Shown here: positions 54,007-62,971 of the stretch, one piece after another
Position numbering within the stretch: position 1 is the first letter of the stretch
Layout: every line of letters begins with the position of its first letter
Source of the DNA: Hydrotalea sp.
Lineage (GTDB): Bacteria > Bacteroidota > Bacteroidia > Chitinophagales > Chitinophagaceae
Length of the DNA stretch: 64,000 nt
Assembly (NCBI GenBank): GCA_022402565.1
Contig: JAKRSC010000024.1
Span: 356,042-420,041 of the forward strand
Direction of reading: 5' to 3'
Translations under genes and position numbers: made by a program
The notes under the pieces: model-generated
What the model was told of the DNA's origin: nothing
What the model saw: only the letters and a program-made list of their open reading frames with translations
Databases searched by the model: none

Positions 54007-55296
54007 ATGAGCCAAAACAAGCGTGTTGCATTTCATACCCTGGGCTGTAAGCTAAACTTTTCAGAAACCTCTACTTTAACCAGATTAATGGAAAAAGAGG
54101 GGTTCGAAAAGCGTGGATTTGACGAGGAGGCAGACGTGTATGTAATTAATACCTGCTCGGTGACCGATAATGCAGATAAGGAATGTAGACAATTGGTGAG
54201 ACGAATTCAAAGACGGTCTCCAGAGAGCATGGTTGTGATTACTGGCTGTTATGCACAATTAAAACCTAAAGAAATAGCTGAAATTCCTGGTGTTGATCTG
54301 GTTTTGGGTGCTGCAGAGAAATTCAATATAGCAGAACACATTAGAGAGCTCACCAAGGGAGATAGTGCAAAAATTTGTAGTTGCGATATTGAAGATGTAA
54401 CTGGTTTCACCAGCTCTTATTCATTGAATGATAGAACAAGAACCTTCCTCAAAGTGCAAGATGGCTGTGATTATGGTTGCACTTTTTGCACCATTCCTAT
54501 GGCTCGTGGTAAAAGCAGAAGCGACACCATTGATCAGGTCGTAAAAAATGCTCAATTACTAGCAGAAAAAGGGGTTAAGGAAATTGTATTAACAGGCGTG
54601 AACCTTGGTGATTTTGGTAAAGGACCAAACGGCGATGCACCAGTTGGCCTTAACCAGCGACCAGAAAACTTTTTTAAGCTGATACAAGCATTGGACCAGA
54701 TAGATGGCATTGAAAGATTTAGAATTTCGAGCATAGAACCTAATTTGCTAACCAATGAAATCATTGATTTTGTTGCTGAAAGCAAACGTTTCATGCCGCA
54801 TTTCCATATCCCTTTACAAAGTGGAAGTAATGAAGTTCTCAGGTTAATGAGAAGAAGGTATCGGCGTGAACTGTATACTGAAAGGGTGAGCCGCATTAAG
54901 GAAAAAATGCCTCATTGCGCAATTGGTGTAGATGTAATTGTAGGAAGCAATGGAGAAACAGAAGAGTATTTTAAGGAAACCTTCGACTATTTACACAGTT
55001 TAGACATTTCCTATTTGCATGTTTTTACTTATTCAGAAAGAGACAATACCAAAGCACTAGAAATTGATTATGTAGTTCCAGTTGCAGTTAGAAATGAAAG
55101 AAATAAAATTCTACGCAACCTCAGTTACATGAAAATGCAATTTTTTACACAGCAATTTAGTGGTAGTAGTAGAAAAGTTTTATGGGAATCGGCAAATAGA
55201 AATGGAATGATTGAGGGGTATACCGACAATTACATTCGCGTGCAAGCTCCATTTAAAGAAGAATGGTGCAATCAAATCATGACTTGGGGAATTTAG
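54007..55296 (+). CDS. mtaB: tRNA t6A37 methylthiotransferase MtaB
   Basis: Radical SAM enzyme that converts t6A37 to ms2t6A37 in tRNAs reading ANN codons. FHTLGCKLNFSET gives the first cluster cysteine, INTCSVTDNADK the second and TGCYAQ the third; the radical SAM triad is in QDGCDYGCTFCTIPMARGKSRS-type context. The LGCKLN opening separates it from MiaB (YGCQMN). 429 aa from ATG 54007; a TTG three codons upstream lies within the promoter element. The paralogous miaB is at 7.9 kb, so both A37 methylthiolations are likely made in this organism. Confidence 0.93.
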   Translation: MSQNKRVAFHTLGCKLNFSETSTLTRLMEKEGFEKRGFDEEADVYVINTCSVTDNADKECRQLVRRIQRRSPESMVVITGCYAQLKPKEIAEIPGVDLVLGAAEKFNIAEHIRELTKGDSAKICSCDIEDVTGFTSSYSLNDRTRTFLKVQDGCDYGCTFCTIPMARGKSRSDTIDQVVKNAQLLAEKGVKEIVLTGVNLGDFGKGPNGDAPVGLNQRPENFFKLIQALDQIDGIERFRISSIEPNLLTNEIIDFVAESKRFMPHFHIPLQSGSNEVLRLMRRRYRRELYTERVSRIKEKMPHCAIGVDVIVGSNGETEEYFKETFDYLHSLDISYLHVFTYSERDNTKALEIDYVVPVAVRNERNKILRNLSYMKMQFFTQQFSGSSRKVLWESANRNGMIEGYTDNYIRVQAPFKEEWCNQIMTWGI

Positions 55297-55300
55297 CCCA

Positions 55301-55993
55301 CTATACTTTTAAATATTTTGTAAAGCCCTGCACCAACAAGCATTGAGCGTATCCATAACTCATCATAACAACAACCCCTAGAAAAGATTCTTTAAAGAAA
55401 AAAGTATCTAAAGCAAGTACTGCATCGCTCAACAAAAATAAACCTGCCCCAGGAATAAAATGTTGGATGGCCAAATTTCTTAGCGTTTTGCTTGATGCAA
55501 TATTCGTTGCAGTAATTGCCATTATACAAATTACACACATGTATATAATTACAGGCACTTTTAGATCTCCTAAATTGGGTTCTATATACTTGTAGACTTG
55601 AGAGCTTGCTAAAATTGCAATTACGGCGCCAAAAAAAGCTTCAGTTCCCTTAACCACCTGAATAGGCTTTGCTCTAATAAAGAAAATTATATACAGTACA
55701 TGGGTGATAAGAAAAGATACCATTCCAAACAAAAAAAACAGGCTGTTATCGTCACGCTCTTTCAATAAAAAAAAGTCGCCTAACCATGAAAATACCAACG
55801 CAACTGTTATTAAACTGGTAGAAACTGCATACTTCTTCGACTTAGTGTTTGTCAAAAAATAAACTAGCAAAATAGGCATCAATAATAGCTTAAAATAAGC
55901 GTGGTACTTATTTTGTTCTAAATAAAGTACGGCACAATCTGCAAATAAAACCAACCAAAAAATAAGAATACCGTGTTTTTTTAAGAGTTGCAT
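55301..55993 (-). CDS. YhhN/TMEM86 family protein, probable lysoplasmalogenase
   Basis: Eight-helix membrane protein of the YhhN family; characterised members hydrolyse the vinyl-ether bond of lysoplasmalogens. The family aspartates are in SWLGDFFLL and FLLSDAVLALDTF, located at helix ends as expected. 230 aa. Activity in this organism is uncertain because plasmalogens are not established for aerobic Bacteroidota. Convergent with mtaB, with only 4 bp between stops. Confidence 0.8.
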   Translation of the reverse strand: MQLLKKHGILIFWLVLFADCAVLYLEQNKYHAYFKLLLMPILLVYFLTNTKSKKYAVSTSLITVALVFSWLGDFFLLKERDDNSLFFLFGMVSFLITHVLYIIFFIRAKPIQVVKGTEAFFGAVIAILASSQVYKYIEPNLGDLKVPVIIYMCVICIMAITATNIASSKTLRNLAIQHFIPGAGLFLLSDAVLALDTFFFKESFLGVVVMMSYGYAQCLLVQGFTKYLKV

Positions 55994-56102
55994 ATGAAAT
56001 TTCTAAAATATGCACGAATGTACTTGCTTTCAAGCAATAGTAAAACTGCGCATTTAACATATTTATGCATATACAAATGAACTTTAAGTTGACCAAGGCG
56101 CT

Positions 56103-56110
56103 TATTTTTG
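56103..56110 (+). promoter_or_regulatory. Probable -7 element, leaderless
   Basis: TATTTTTG matches TAnnTTTG and ends 5 bp before ATG 56116, which supports that start over ATG 56065 and implies no leader. Confidence 0.5.
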
Positions 56111-56115
56111 CAGCT

Positions 56116-56505
56116 ATGACCATAGAGGAAGAAAAGTTTTTAACTTATTGGACAGTAGCAAGAAAAAACTACTTTAAAAGTCCCATGGCCTATTTAAAAG
56201 GCTTTTCTGGTGGCATAGTTCTTGGAGTATTCATTGTTTTATTAATTGCCTCTGGCTGGTATCAAAGAGCCAATATGGTGGCCAATGCCCAAGCTAACCC
56301 ATTTGTACTTCTGATGGTTATTATTGCCGTTTCAGTTGGAATGGGATTTATTTATAGAAGATTTAAATGGGAAATGAATGAACAGAAATACGCAGAATTA
56401 ATGCACAAAAAAAACTCCTCCAGCTTGCATTCTTCATCAGAGCATTCATCTTTCAATCAACAGCAAATATTACCTCAAATAACCAAAAATCATGACCAAA
56501 ACTAG
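56116..56505 (+). CDS. Small two-helix membrane protein
   Basis: Function not recognised. From ATG 56116 it is 129 aa. A soluble head (EEEKFLTYWTVARKNYFKSP) precedes helix 1 (about 30-50), a short loop and helix 2 (about 64-84). A Ser/His-rich tail follows. The pattern occurs in conserved Bacteroidota proteins encoded near FKBP genes. It overlaps the FKBP gene by 14 bp, so both are co-transcribed. Confidence 0.72.
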   Translation: MTIEEEKFLTYWTVARKNYFKSPMAYLKGFSGGIVLGVFIVLLIASGWYQRANMVANAQANPFVLLMVIIAVSVGMGFIYRRFKWEMNEQKYAELMHKKNSSSLHSSSEHSSFNQQQILPQITKNHDQN

Positions 56506-56989
56506 CTTAGGTTTACTTTCAGTAGTCTTTACTTTCATTGCCATCTCATGGGCTTGTACTCCACAACAAACTGGCTGTACGCCAGTTGCCCCTTCTGCAG
56601 AAAGAACAGAAATGATTAACTACTGCAATAGAAAAGGCATCAATTTTACTGAGCACCCTAGTGGATTGCTTTATGAAATCATTCAGCCTGGAGCAGGTTT
56701 ACAAGCCAATCCAAATTCAAGAATATTTATTACCTACGAGGGTAGACTTTTCAATGACAGCATTTTCGATGCTATGACGAACCCAGCATTATCGGGATGG
56801 ATATTAAATTCCCTAATAGATGGATGGAAAATTGGAATTCCGTTGGTTAGAAAAGGAGGAAGAATAAAGCTTGTAATACCTTCTGCATTAGCCTATGGAT
56901 GTACGGGTGCACCAGGATCGCCGGGCCGTGTTAGTATTCCGGCTAACTCACCATTATATTTCGAGGTTAACCTCTTAGATGTTCAATAA
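56492..56989 (+). CDS. FKBP-type peptidyl-prolyl isomerase lipoprotein
   Basis: Envelope peptidyl-prolyl isomerase anchored by a lipid. The signal ends ISWAC, with C22 the lipidation site. The FKBP domain (about 60-165) shows IFITYEGRLFNDSIFDA, GWKIGIPLVRKGGRIKLVIP and ALAYGC, then IPANSPLYFEVNLLDV. The isomerase pocket is nearly standard, with W at GWKIG, but the ...GTVFD pair is replaced by DSIFDA. 165 aa. It probably aids folding of exported proteins, like the secDF gene that follows it. Confidence 0.88.
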   Translation: MTKTSLGLLSVVFTFIAISWACTPQQTGCTPVAPSAERTEMINYCNRKGINFTEHPSGLLYEIIQPGAGLQANPNSRIFITYEGRLFNDSIFDAMTNPALSGWILNSLIDGWKIGIPLVRKGGRIKLVIPSALAYGCTGAPGSPGRVSIPANSPLYFEVNLLDVQ

Positions 56990-57007
56990 ATTATTCGTTT
57001 TTTAGCT

Positions 57008-57037
57008 AGGCCAGGAACTTCTGTTTCTGGCCTTTTT
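57008..57037 (+). terminator. Rho-independent terminator after the FKBP gene
   Basis: AGGCCAG and CTGGCCT pair, extended inward by GAAC and GTTT, followed by TTTTT. Confidence 0.85.
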
Positions 57038-57067
57038 GCTTTTATTCGGAAATATTCTTCATTCCCC

Positions 57068-57075
57068 TATCTTTG
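57068..57075 (+). promoter_or_regulatory. Probable -7 element of secDF
   Basis: TATCTTTG matches TAnnTTTG exactly, 32 bp before the ATG at 57108. It lies downstream of an in-frame ATG at 57036. Confidence 0.6.
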
Positions 57076-57107
57076 CCGCTCTCAAAATTTACGTAAATAC
57101 CCTAATT

Positions 57108-60100
57108 ATGCAACTAAAAGGCTTAGTGAGATTTTTTGCTATTGCGTTGATTATCATCTGTGTATATCAACTTTCCTTTACATGGATTGTGCGCAATCAT
57201 GAAGGCGCAATGGGCGAGAAAGCCGATGCTTGGATGGCAGCCAATTATGCCAAACCTGAACAAAAGTATTCTACCGATAAGGTGCTGCAAGAATTGTATG
57301 CCGACTCTTTAAAAGAAAAGAGAAGGGAGCGTCTTCAACAACTACTCGATAGTACAAAAGATACCAAAATTGGTCCTTTTGGTCTTACCACTTATAGAAG
57401 TGCAAAAGATAAGGAACTTTTATTGGGCCTAGATTTACAAGGTGGTATGAGTGTTACAATGGAGGTTGGACTAGATGGTCTAATCAGATCTCTTGCCAAC
57501 TATACCAAAGATCCTTCTTTCAATGCAGCACTAGATGCAGCTGTTAAAAGAAAGGCAAATAGTAATGCCGATTTGATTTCATTGTTTAATGAAGAATTCA
57601 GTAAGGCAATACCAGCTGGTAAACTAGCTCCTTACTTTACGGTTAGAAGTAATGGTAAAATTAAATTTGATGCAGATAACACAACTGTTCTTACATATTT
57701 AAGAGAACAAGCTGGATTAGCATTTAACAACACATTCCGAATCTTAAGGAATCGTATCGATAGATTTGGTCTTGCATCTCCTACTATTAATCCAGATGAA
57801 GCTAAAGGCATTATTAATGTTGAACTAGCTGGTGTTACAGATCCTGAAAGGGTTCGTAAATATTTGCAATCAACTGCAAACCTTCAATTCTTTGAAGTAT
57901 ATAACCTTAATGAAATTGGGGAAGCCCTTTTGGCCGCTGATCAAGCTGCTGAAAATTATTTAACAGGTGCAGAAACTACTTCTGAGTCTGCTACCCCTAC
58001 TACTGAAACTGCTAAGGCAAAAGCTGACTCAGATAATAAAGAGGATACAACTCAAACTGCAACCATCTCTGGTTTAAAAAAGACTGATACAAATGCAACT
58101 GCTAAGGCAAAAGCTGATACCAATCAGTTAAAACCAAACCAAGCGCCTATACGTCAATTGATTCAATTCACGCAGCCTTATCAAGGTCCAGGTGGAAAAG
58201 TTATCATGCCAGCAGCCTTGGGTTATGTTCAAACTAAAGACACGAATAAGCTTGGTAATTTGCTTCGTTTAGATGTGGTATCAAACAAACTGCCTAGCAA
58301 TGCTCGCTTCATGTTTGGTAAAGTAGATAGCGATGATCCAACGTCTAAGAATATCTTAATGCTTTATGCTATTAAAACACTCGATAACGGTCAAGCTGAA
58401 TTGGAGGGGGAACATGTTTCTGAAGCCACACAAGATTATGATGAAAGAGGCCGTGTTGCTATTAAAATGAACATGGATAAGGTTGGAGCAAATATTTGGG
58501 CTAAAATGACAGGCAGAAACATTGATAAACCCATTGCTATTGTACTTGATAACTTTGTTTACTCTGCACCAACTGTAAACGATGCTATCACAACCGGAAA
58601 CTCTCAAATCTCTGGAAGCTACTCTATTAAAGAAGCACAAGATTTAGCAGAAATCTTAAAGAGTGGTAAGCTACCTGCTCCTGCTAAGATTGTGCAGGAA
58701 CAAATTGTAGGTCCAACTTTAGGTGCTGCAGCAGTTAAAGGTGGCGCTTTGTCGTTTGGAATTTCTTTCTTAGTCATATTTGCCTTGATGCTGGTTTATT
58801 ATAATACAGCCGGTTGGGTAGCGAATATTGCATTAGTATTAAACCTTTTATTTACAATTGGTATTTTGGCTGCACTTGGATTTACCTTAACTGCTCCTGG
58901 TATTGCAGGTTTGGTTCTAACTATTGGTATGGCTGTTGATACGAATGTTATCATTTTTGAGCGTATTAAAGAGGAACTTGAGAAAGGTAAGAACTATGCT
59001 ATTGCAGTTAAAGACGGATATAAACGATCACTTTCTCCAGTGTTGGATGCGCATATTACTACTTTATTAACCGCATTTATACTAGCCTACTTTGGATTAG
59101 GTCCTGTATTAGGATTTGCTACAACCCAAATTATTGGTTTATTCTTATCTATGTTCTGTGGTATTTTGGTATCACGTCTAATTACAGACATCTACACAAA
59201 TAAGAATCGCCATTTCAATTATTTTACTGGCATTTCAAGAAAAGTATTCAAACATGCACAGTATAAGTTTATTGAATATCGAAAAGTCGCTTATGGTATT
59301 TCTGTAGTCGTATTTCTACTCGGTATTGCTTCATTCTTTAATGGTTTTGATGAAGGTGTTGAATTTGCAGGTGGTAGAAGCTACACTGTAAAATTTGATC
59401 GCCCAGTTGATGTTGAAGCAGTAAGAAATGATTTGAAATCTACTTTTGGAGAAGCACCAATTATTAAAACTGTACAAACAAACAGTCAGCTAAACATTAC
59501 AACGGCCTTTAAGATTAAAGAGACTGGCAACAATATTGACTCTTTAGTAGAACAAACTTTATATCAAGGTCTTGCTAAACACCTTCCTGAAGGCTTATCA
59601 TTCAGAGAATTCAGTCAGCAATACAAGCAAAGTTCACAAACTGTGTTACCAACCATTTCTGATGACTTAAAAGCAGGTGCTCAGAAAGCAACTTTCCTTG
59701 CGCTCTTGGTAATATGCTTGTATATCTTTATTCGTTTCCGCGATTGGAGATACTCTTTGGGAACCATTTTCGCATTGATGCACGACGTATTCGTTACGTT
59801 GATTGTATTCAGCTTTGCACGTAGCTTTGTTCCATTCCCATTAGAAATTGATCAGCATTTTATTGCCGCTATTTTAACTGTAATTGGATTCTCTATGAAC
59901 GATACAATTATTGTTTATGACAGAATTCGTGAAGATGGAGCATTATATCCGTCAATGGATAGACAGTCATTAATTAATAGAGCTATCAATGAAACATTGA
60001 GTAGAACCATAATGACATCATTAACAGTATTCTTGACAATTCTAATCCTATTCATCTTTGGTGGTGAAGTAACAAGAGGATTTGCGTTTGCAATGTTAAT

Positions 60101-60218
60101 AGGTGTTATTACTGGTACGTATTCTTCTATCTTTGTAGCTGCTCCAATATTGGTTGATTTTGCAAAAAATAAACCACTTGGTAAACCAGCTCCCGTAGAA
60201 GCCAAAAAGACAGCATAA
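57108..60218 (+). CDS. secDF: Protein translocase subunit SecDF (fused)
   Basis: RND-type accessory motor that uses the proton gradient to pull exported proteins across the inner membrane. SecD and SecF are fused, as is usual in Bacteroidota. The SecD half has the D1-type motif LGLDLQGGMSVTMEV near residue 110, a large periplasmic region and the helix 4-6 block GMAVDTNVIIFERIKEEL. The SecF half has GVEFAGGRSYTVKF and GFSMNDTIIVYDRIRED. ATG 57108 is chosen over 57036. 1036 aa. A Thr/Lys/Ala-rich insert (about residues 288-350) holds a 21-bp DNA repeat spaced 90 bp apart. Confidence 0.95.
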   Translation: MQLKGLVRFFAIALIIICVYQLSFTWIVRNHEGAMGEKADAWMAANYAKPEQKYSTDKVLQELYADSLKEKRRERLQQLLDSTKDTKIGPFGLTTYRSAKDKELLLGLDLQGGMSVTMEVGLDGLIRSLANYTKDPSFNAALDAAVKRKANSNADLISLFNEEFSKAIPAGKLAPYFTVRSNGKIKFDADNTTVLTYLREQAGLAFNNTFRILRNRIDRFGLASPTINPDEAKGIINVELAGVTDPERVRKYLQSTANLQFFEVYNLNEIGEALLAADQAAENYLTGAETTSESATPTTETAKAKADSDNKEDTTQTATISGLKKTDTNATAKAKADTNQLKPNQAPIRQLIQFTQPYQGPGGKVIMPAALGYVQTKDTNKLGNLLRLDVVSNKLPSNARFMFGKVDSDDPTSKNILMLYAIKTLDNGQAELEGEHVSEATQDYDERGRVAIKMNMDKVGANIWAKMTGRNIDKPIAIVLDNFVYSAPTVNDAITTGNSQISGSYSIKEAQDLAEILKSGKLPAPAKIVQEQIVGPTLGAAAVKGGALSFGISFLVIFALMLVYYNTAGWVANIALVLNLLFTIGILAALGFTLTAPGIAGLVLTIGMAVDTNVIIFERIKEELEKGKNYAIAVKDGYKRSLSPVLDAHITTLLTAFILAYFGLGPVLGFATTQIIGLFLSMFCGILVSRLITDIYTNKNRHFNYFTGISRKVFKHAQYKFIEYRKVAYGISVVVFLLGIASFFNGFDEGVEFAGGRSYTVKFDRPVDVEAVRNDLKSTFGEAPIIKTVQTNSQLNITTAFKIKETGNNIDSLVEQTLYQGLAKHLPEGLSFREFSQQYKQSSQTVLPTISDDLKAGAQKATFLALLVICLYIFIRFRDWRYSLGTIFALMHDVFVTLIVFSFARSFVPFPLEIDQHFIAAILTVIGFSMNDTIIVYDRIREDGALYPSMDRQSLINRAINETLSRTIMTSLTVFLTILILFIFGGEVTRGFAFAMLIGVITGTYSSIFVAAPILVDFAKNKPLGKPAPVEAKKTA

Positions 60219-60221
60219 AAT

Positions 60222-60253
60222 AAGAAGCCGTATCCAAAACATACGGCTTCTTT
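60222..60253 (+). terminator. Rho-independent terminator after secDF
   Basis: AAGAAGCCGTAT and ATACGGCTTCTT pair around a 7-base loop. It lies 3 bp past the stop. Confidence 0.88.
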
Positions 60254-60260
60254 CATAAAG

Positions 60261-60294
60261 AAAAGCGGCCAATCAAATTGATTGGCCGCTTTTT
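60261..60294. terminator. Second terminator, serving the convergent IscA-type gene
   Basis: AAAGCGGCCAATCAA and TTGATTGGCCGCTTT form a near-perfect inverted repeat with A-rich and T-rich ends. It sits between the secDF terminator and the minus-strand stop at 60312. Confidence 0.85.
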
Positions 60295-60311
60295 ACATTT
60301 CTAACTAATAA

Positions 60312-60656
60312 CTATACTGCAAAACTAGTTCCACATCCACATGTTTTACTTGCATTTGGATTTGAAAAGGTAAAACCACGACTATTTAAACCACCCTGCC
60401 AATCAATTTCCATTCCAAATAAATATAACTGATGTCCCGAGTTCATAATACAAGGAATCCCTTCTACTTCAAAAGCTTCATCTCCCTCTTGTACTTCGTC
60501 AAATCCTAATACATAAGTCATGCCGCTGCAACCTCCGCCCTTAACACCTACACGAAGCTTTTGAGACTGGTTAAAATCGGGTTCTGCCATTAAACGTTTG
60601 ATCTCTGCAATGGCACCGGCAGTAAAAGAAACGGGTATTTGTAATGTAGTACTCAT
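60312..60656 (-). CDS. A-type iron-sulfur carrier (IscA/ErpA/HesB family)
   Basis: Small Fe-S cluster carrier for target apoproteins. The three ligand cysteines are C43 in GGGCSGMTY and C106/C108 in SKTCGCGTSF. ATG 60656 gives MSTTLQIPVSFTAGA, the family start, with a -7 element 18 bp upstream; an in-frame ATG at 60704 lies beyond it. 114 aa. The IscA, ErpA and SufA classes cannot be separated by sequence alone. Convergent with secDF. Confidence 0.92.
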   Translation of the reverse strand: MSTTLQIPVSFTAGAIAEIKRLMAEPDFNQSQKLRVGVKGGGCSGMTYVLGFDEVQEGDEAFEVEGIPCIMNSGHQLYLFGMEIDWQGGLNSRGFTFSNPNASKTCGCGTSFAV

Positions 60657-60673
60657 GTATGCATGCTTTGGTA

Positions 60674-60681
60674 CAAAATTA
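60674..60681 (-). promoter_or_regulatory. Probable -7 element of the IscA-type gene
   Basis: On the minus strand TAATTTTG matches TAnnTTTG and lies 17 bp before the ATG at 60656. Confidence 0.5.
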
Positions 60682-60741
60682 TTGCATGTACCCAATGTTC
60701 CCATATTTGAATGTTTCGCTAAACGGAAAACCTAATGAACG

Positions 60742-60749
60742 TATTTTTG
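60742..60749 (+). promoter_or_regulatory. Probable -7 element
   Basis: TATTTTTG matches TAnnTTTG and ends 11 bp before ATG 60761, which supports that start for the next gene. Confidence 0.5.
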
Positions 60750-60760
60750 CCAAAAAACTT

Positions 60761-61267
60761 ATGATTGACCAAACGGTCTTTTACGCAGTTATTATAGCAT
60801 TGCTTTTTGCTGGATTCACAGCTTACCTCATATTCTTGCAAAAAAAGGCTGCCCCAACAAAAATGGGAGCAAGCTCAGAATCAACCCTACAGCTTCAACT
60901 GCAAGCTTATGAACGTTTAACACTCTTGGTTGAGCGTATTGCTTTACCTAATCTGATACAAAGGGTTTATCAACCTGGATTAACAGCAGTTGAATGGCAA
61001 TTACTTCTCACTAAAACATTGAGAGAAGAATTTGAATATAATATTACGCAACAAGTGTATGTAAGTCCCGATGCTTGGAAAGCTGTTAAGAACTTAAAAG
61101 AAAAAAACCTACTTATTATTAATCAGGCTGCCACTACCCTTTCATCTGAATCTTCTGGAATGGACTTAAACAAAAAAATTCTTGCTTTTTTGGCTGAGGA
61201 TTCTGCAGGCAAACTTCACGATACCGTATCCGAAATATTAAGTTATGAAGCAAAACAACTTCTTTGA
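60761..61267 (+). CDS. Hypothetical protein with one N-terminal membrane helix
   Basis: Function not recognised. From ATG 60761 it is 168 aa. Residues about 5-25 form one membrane helix (VFYAVIIALLFAGFTAYLIF). The rest is a helical cytoplasmic domain with QLQAYERLTLLVERI and KTLREEFEYNITQQVYVS, a pattern found in a conserved Bacteroidota family. An in-frame ATG at 60659 would place the helix internally and lies across the divergent promoter. It is about 80 bp upstream of the mutase gene in the same direction. Confidence 0.75.
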   Translation: MIDQTVFYAVIIALLFAGFTAYLIFLQKKAAPTKMGASSESTLQLQLQAYERLTLLVERIALPNLIQRVYQPGLTAVEWQLLLTKTLREEFEYNITQQVYVSPDAWKAVKNLKEKNLLIINQAATTLSSESSGMDLNKKILAFLAEDSAGKLHDTVSEILSYEAKQLL

Positions 61268-61346
61268 TAAAGATTCGTGAAACTGACTTTCGTCATACCA
61301 ACATGTAATGGCAAATCTTATTTTTATGTTCCTTTAAAATGATTGT

Positions 61347-62912
61347 ATGTCAGATAAAAAAGTATTCACCGATAGTGGTATTGAAATAAAGAACTTGTAT
61401 ACCGCTGCAGATATTCCTTCTTCCGCACATTCCGAGCAACCTGGTGCATTCCCATATACAAGAGGCGTTCAAGCAGATATGTATCGTGGGAAGCTATGGA
61501 CTATGCGACAGTACGCTGGATTTTCTACAGCAGAAGAAAGTAATAAGCGCTACCATTACCTGCTTTCACAAGGTGTAATGGGGTTGAGTGTAGCATTTGA
61601 CCTGCCAACCCAAATAGGCTACGACAGTGATCATGCATTAAGTGAAGGCGAAGTTGGAAAAGTAGGTGTAGCTATTGATAGTATTGAGGATATGCAAATC
61701 TTGTTCAAGGGAATTACACTTGAACAAATTTCAACTTCTATGACTATCAACGCAACTGGATATATATTGCTAAGCTTATATGTTGCCCTTGCAAAACAGC
61801 AGGGAGCCGATCTAAAAAAGATTAGCGGAACTATTCAAAATGATATCCTAAAAGAATACGCTGCAAGAGGAACTTATATTTATCCACCTAAACCCTCCAT
61901 GCGAATTATCACTGACATTTTTGAATGGTGCAGCAAAGAACTACCTAAATGGAATACCATTTCAATTTCTGGATATCATATTCGCGAAGCAGGAAGCACT
62001 GCTGTTCAAGAAATTGCTTTTACACTAAGCAATGGTAAAGCTTATGTGCAAGCTGCTTTAGAAAAAGGACTAGATATAAATGTATTTGGCAAAAGACTTT
62101 CTTTTTTCTTCAATGCACACAACAATTTGTTTGAAGAAGTTGCAAAATTTAGAGCAGCAAGAAGAATGTGGGCTAAAATGATGAAAGATTTAGGTGCAAC
62201 TGATCCTAAGGCAATGATGCTCCGCTTTCACACGCAAACTGGAGGAAGTACACTAACTGCACAACAGCCTTTGAATAATGTTGCCCGTGTTACTGTTCAA
62301 ACCCTTGCAGCAGTTTTAGGTGGTACACAAAGTTTACATACAAATGGTTTCGACGAAGCCTTAAGCTTACCTACAGAGCAAGCGGCAAAGCTAGCTTTAA
62401 GAACACAACAAATTGTTGCCTTTGAGAGCGGTGCTGCAGATACCGTTGATCCACTTGCAGGTAGTTATTATGTTGAATCACTTACCCAAGAAGTTGAAGA
62501 GGCAGCATGGAGATTAATTGAAAAAATTGATGCAATGGGCGGAAGTGTAAGTGCTATAGAACAAGGTTTCATTCAGGACGAAATAGCTAAAAGTGCGTAC
62601 GACTATCAAAGACAAATTGAGAGTACAGAAAAGATTATTGTAGGTGTAAATAAGTTTCAGTCGGAAGAAACCAACGATACACCCGTATTTAAAATTGACG
62701 ATAGCATTCGTGTTATTCAAACTCAAAAGTTACAGGCACTTAGGTCAAAAAGAGATGCAGCAAATCATACAGCAGCATTAGAAGCCATTAGATCTGCAGC
62801 AGTCGAAAACAGAAATATTATGCCTCATGTTATTGATGCAGTTGAAAAGTTGGCTACACTTGGTGAAATAGCAGATGTTCTCAGAGATTTATATGGGGAA
62901 TACAAATCCTAA
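61347..62912 (+). CDS. Methylmalonyl-CoA mutase-type catalytic subunit, without B12 domain
   Basis: Carbon-skeleton mutase TIM-barrel subunit. [20 protein letters not shown] holds the tyrosine and substrate-CoA motif, [17 protein letters not shown] keeps the arginine that favours methylmalonyl-CoA over isobutyryl-CoA, and [13 protein letters not shown] has the active histidine. 521 aa ends after the barrel and a helical tail; the C-terminal B12-binding Rossmann domain with DxHxxG is missing. The partner subunit must be encoded elsewhere, as in the archaeal McmA1/A2 split. The reaction would be methylmalonyl-CoA to succinyl-CoA. Confidence 0.9.
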   Translation: MSDKKVFTDSGIEIKNLYTAADIPSSAHSEQPGAFPYTRGVQADMYRGKLWTMRQYAGFSTAEESNKRYHYLLSQGVMGLSVAFDLPTQIGYDSDHALSEGEVGKVGVAIDSIEDMQILFKGITLEQISTSMTINATGYILLSLYVALAKQQGADLKKISGTIQNDILKEYAARGTYIYPPKPSMRIITDIFEWCSKELPKWNTISISGYHIREAGSTAVQEIAFTLSNGKAYVQAALEKGLDINVFGKRLSFFFNAHNNLFEEVAKFRAARRMWAKMMKDLGATDPKAMMLRFHTQTGGSTLTAQQPLNNVARVTVQTLAAVLGGTQSLHTNGFDEALSLPTEQAAKLALRTQQIVAFESGAADTVDPLAGSYYVESLTQEVEEAAWRLIEKIDAMGGSVSAIEQGFIQDEIAKSAYDYQRQIESTEKIIVGVNKFQSEETNDTPVFKIDDSIRVIQTQKLQALRSKRDAANHTAALEAIRSAAVENRNIMPHVIDAVEKLATLGEIADVLRDLYGEYKS

Positions 62913-62916
62913 CAAC

Positions 62917-62947
62917 AAAAAAGCGACCTGAAAACAGGTCGCTTTTT
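62917..62947. terminator. Bidirectional terminator
   Basis: AAAAGCGACCTG and CAGGTCGCTTTT pair around AAAA, with A and T runs. It serves the mutase (plus) and the prohibitin-like gene (minus). Confidence 0.9.
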
Positions 62948-62971
62948 GTATGATTAATCAGTAATATGGAT

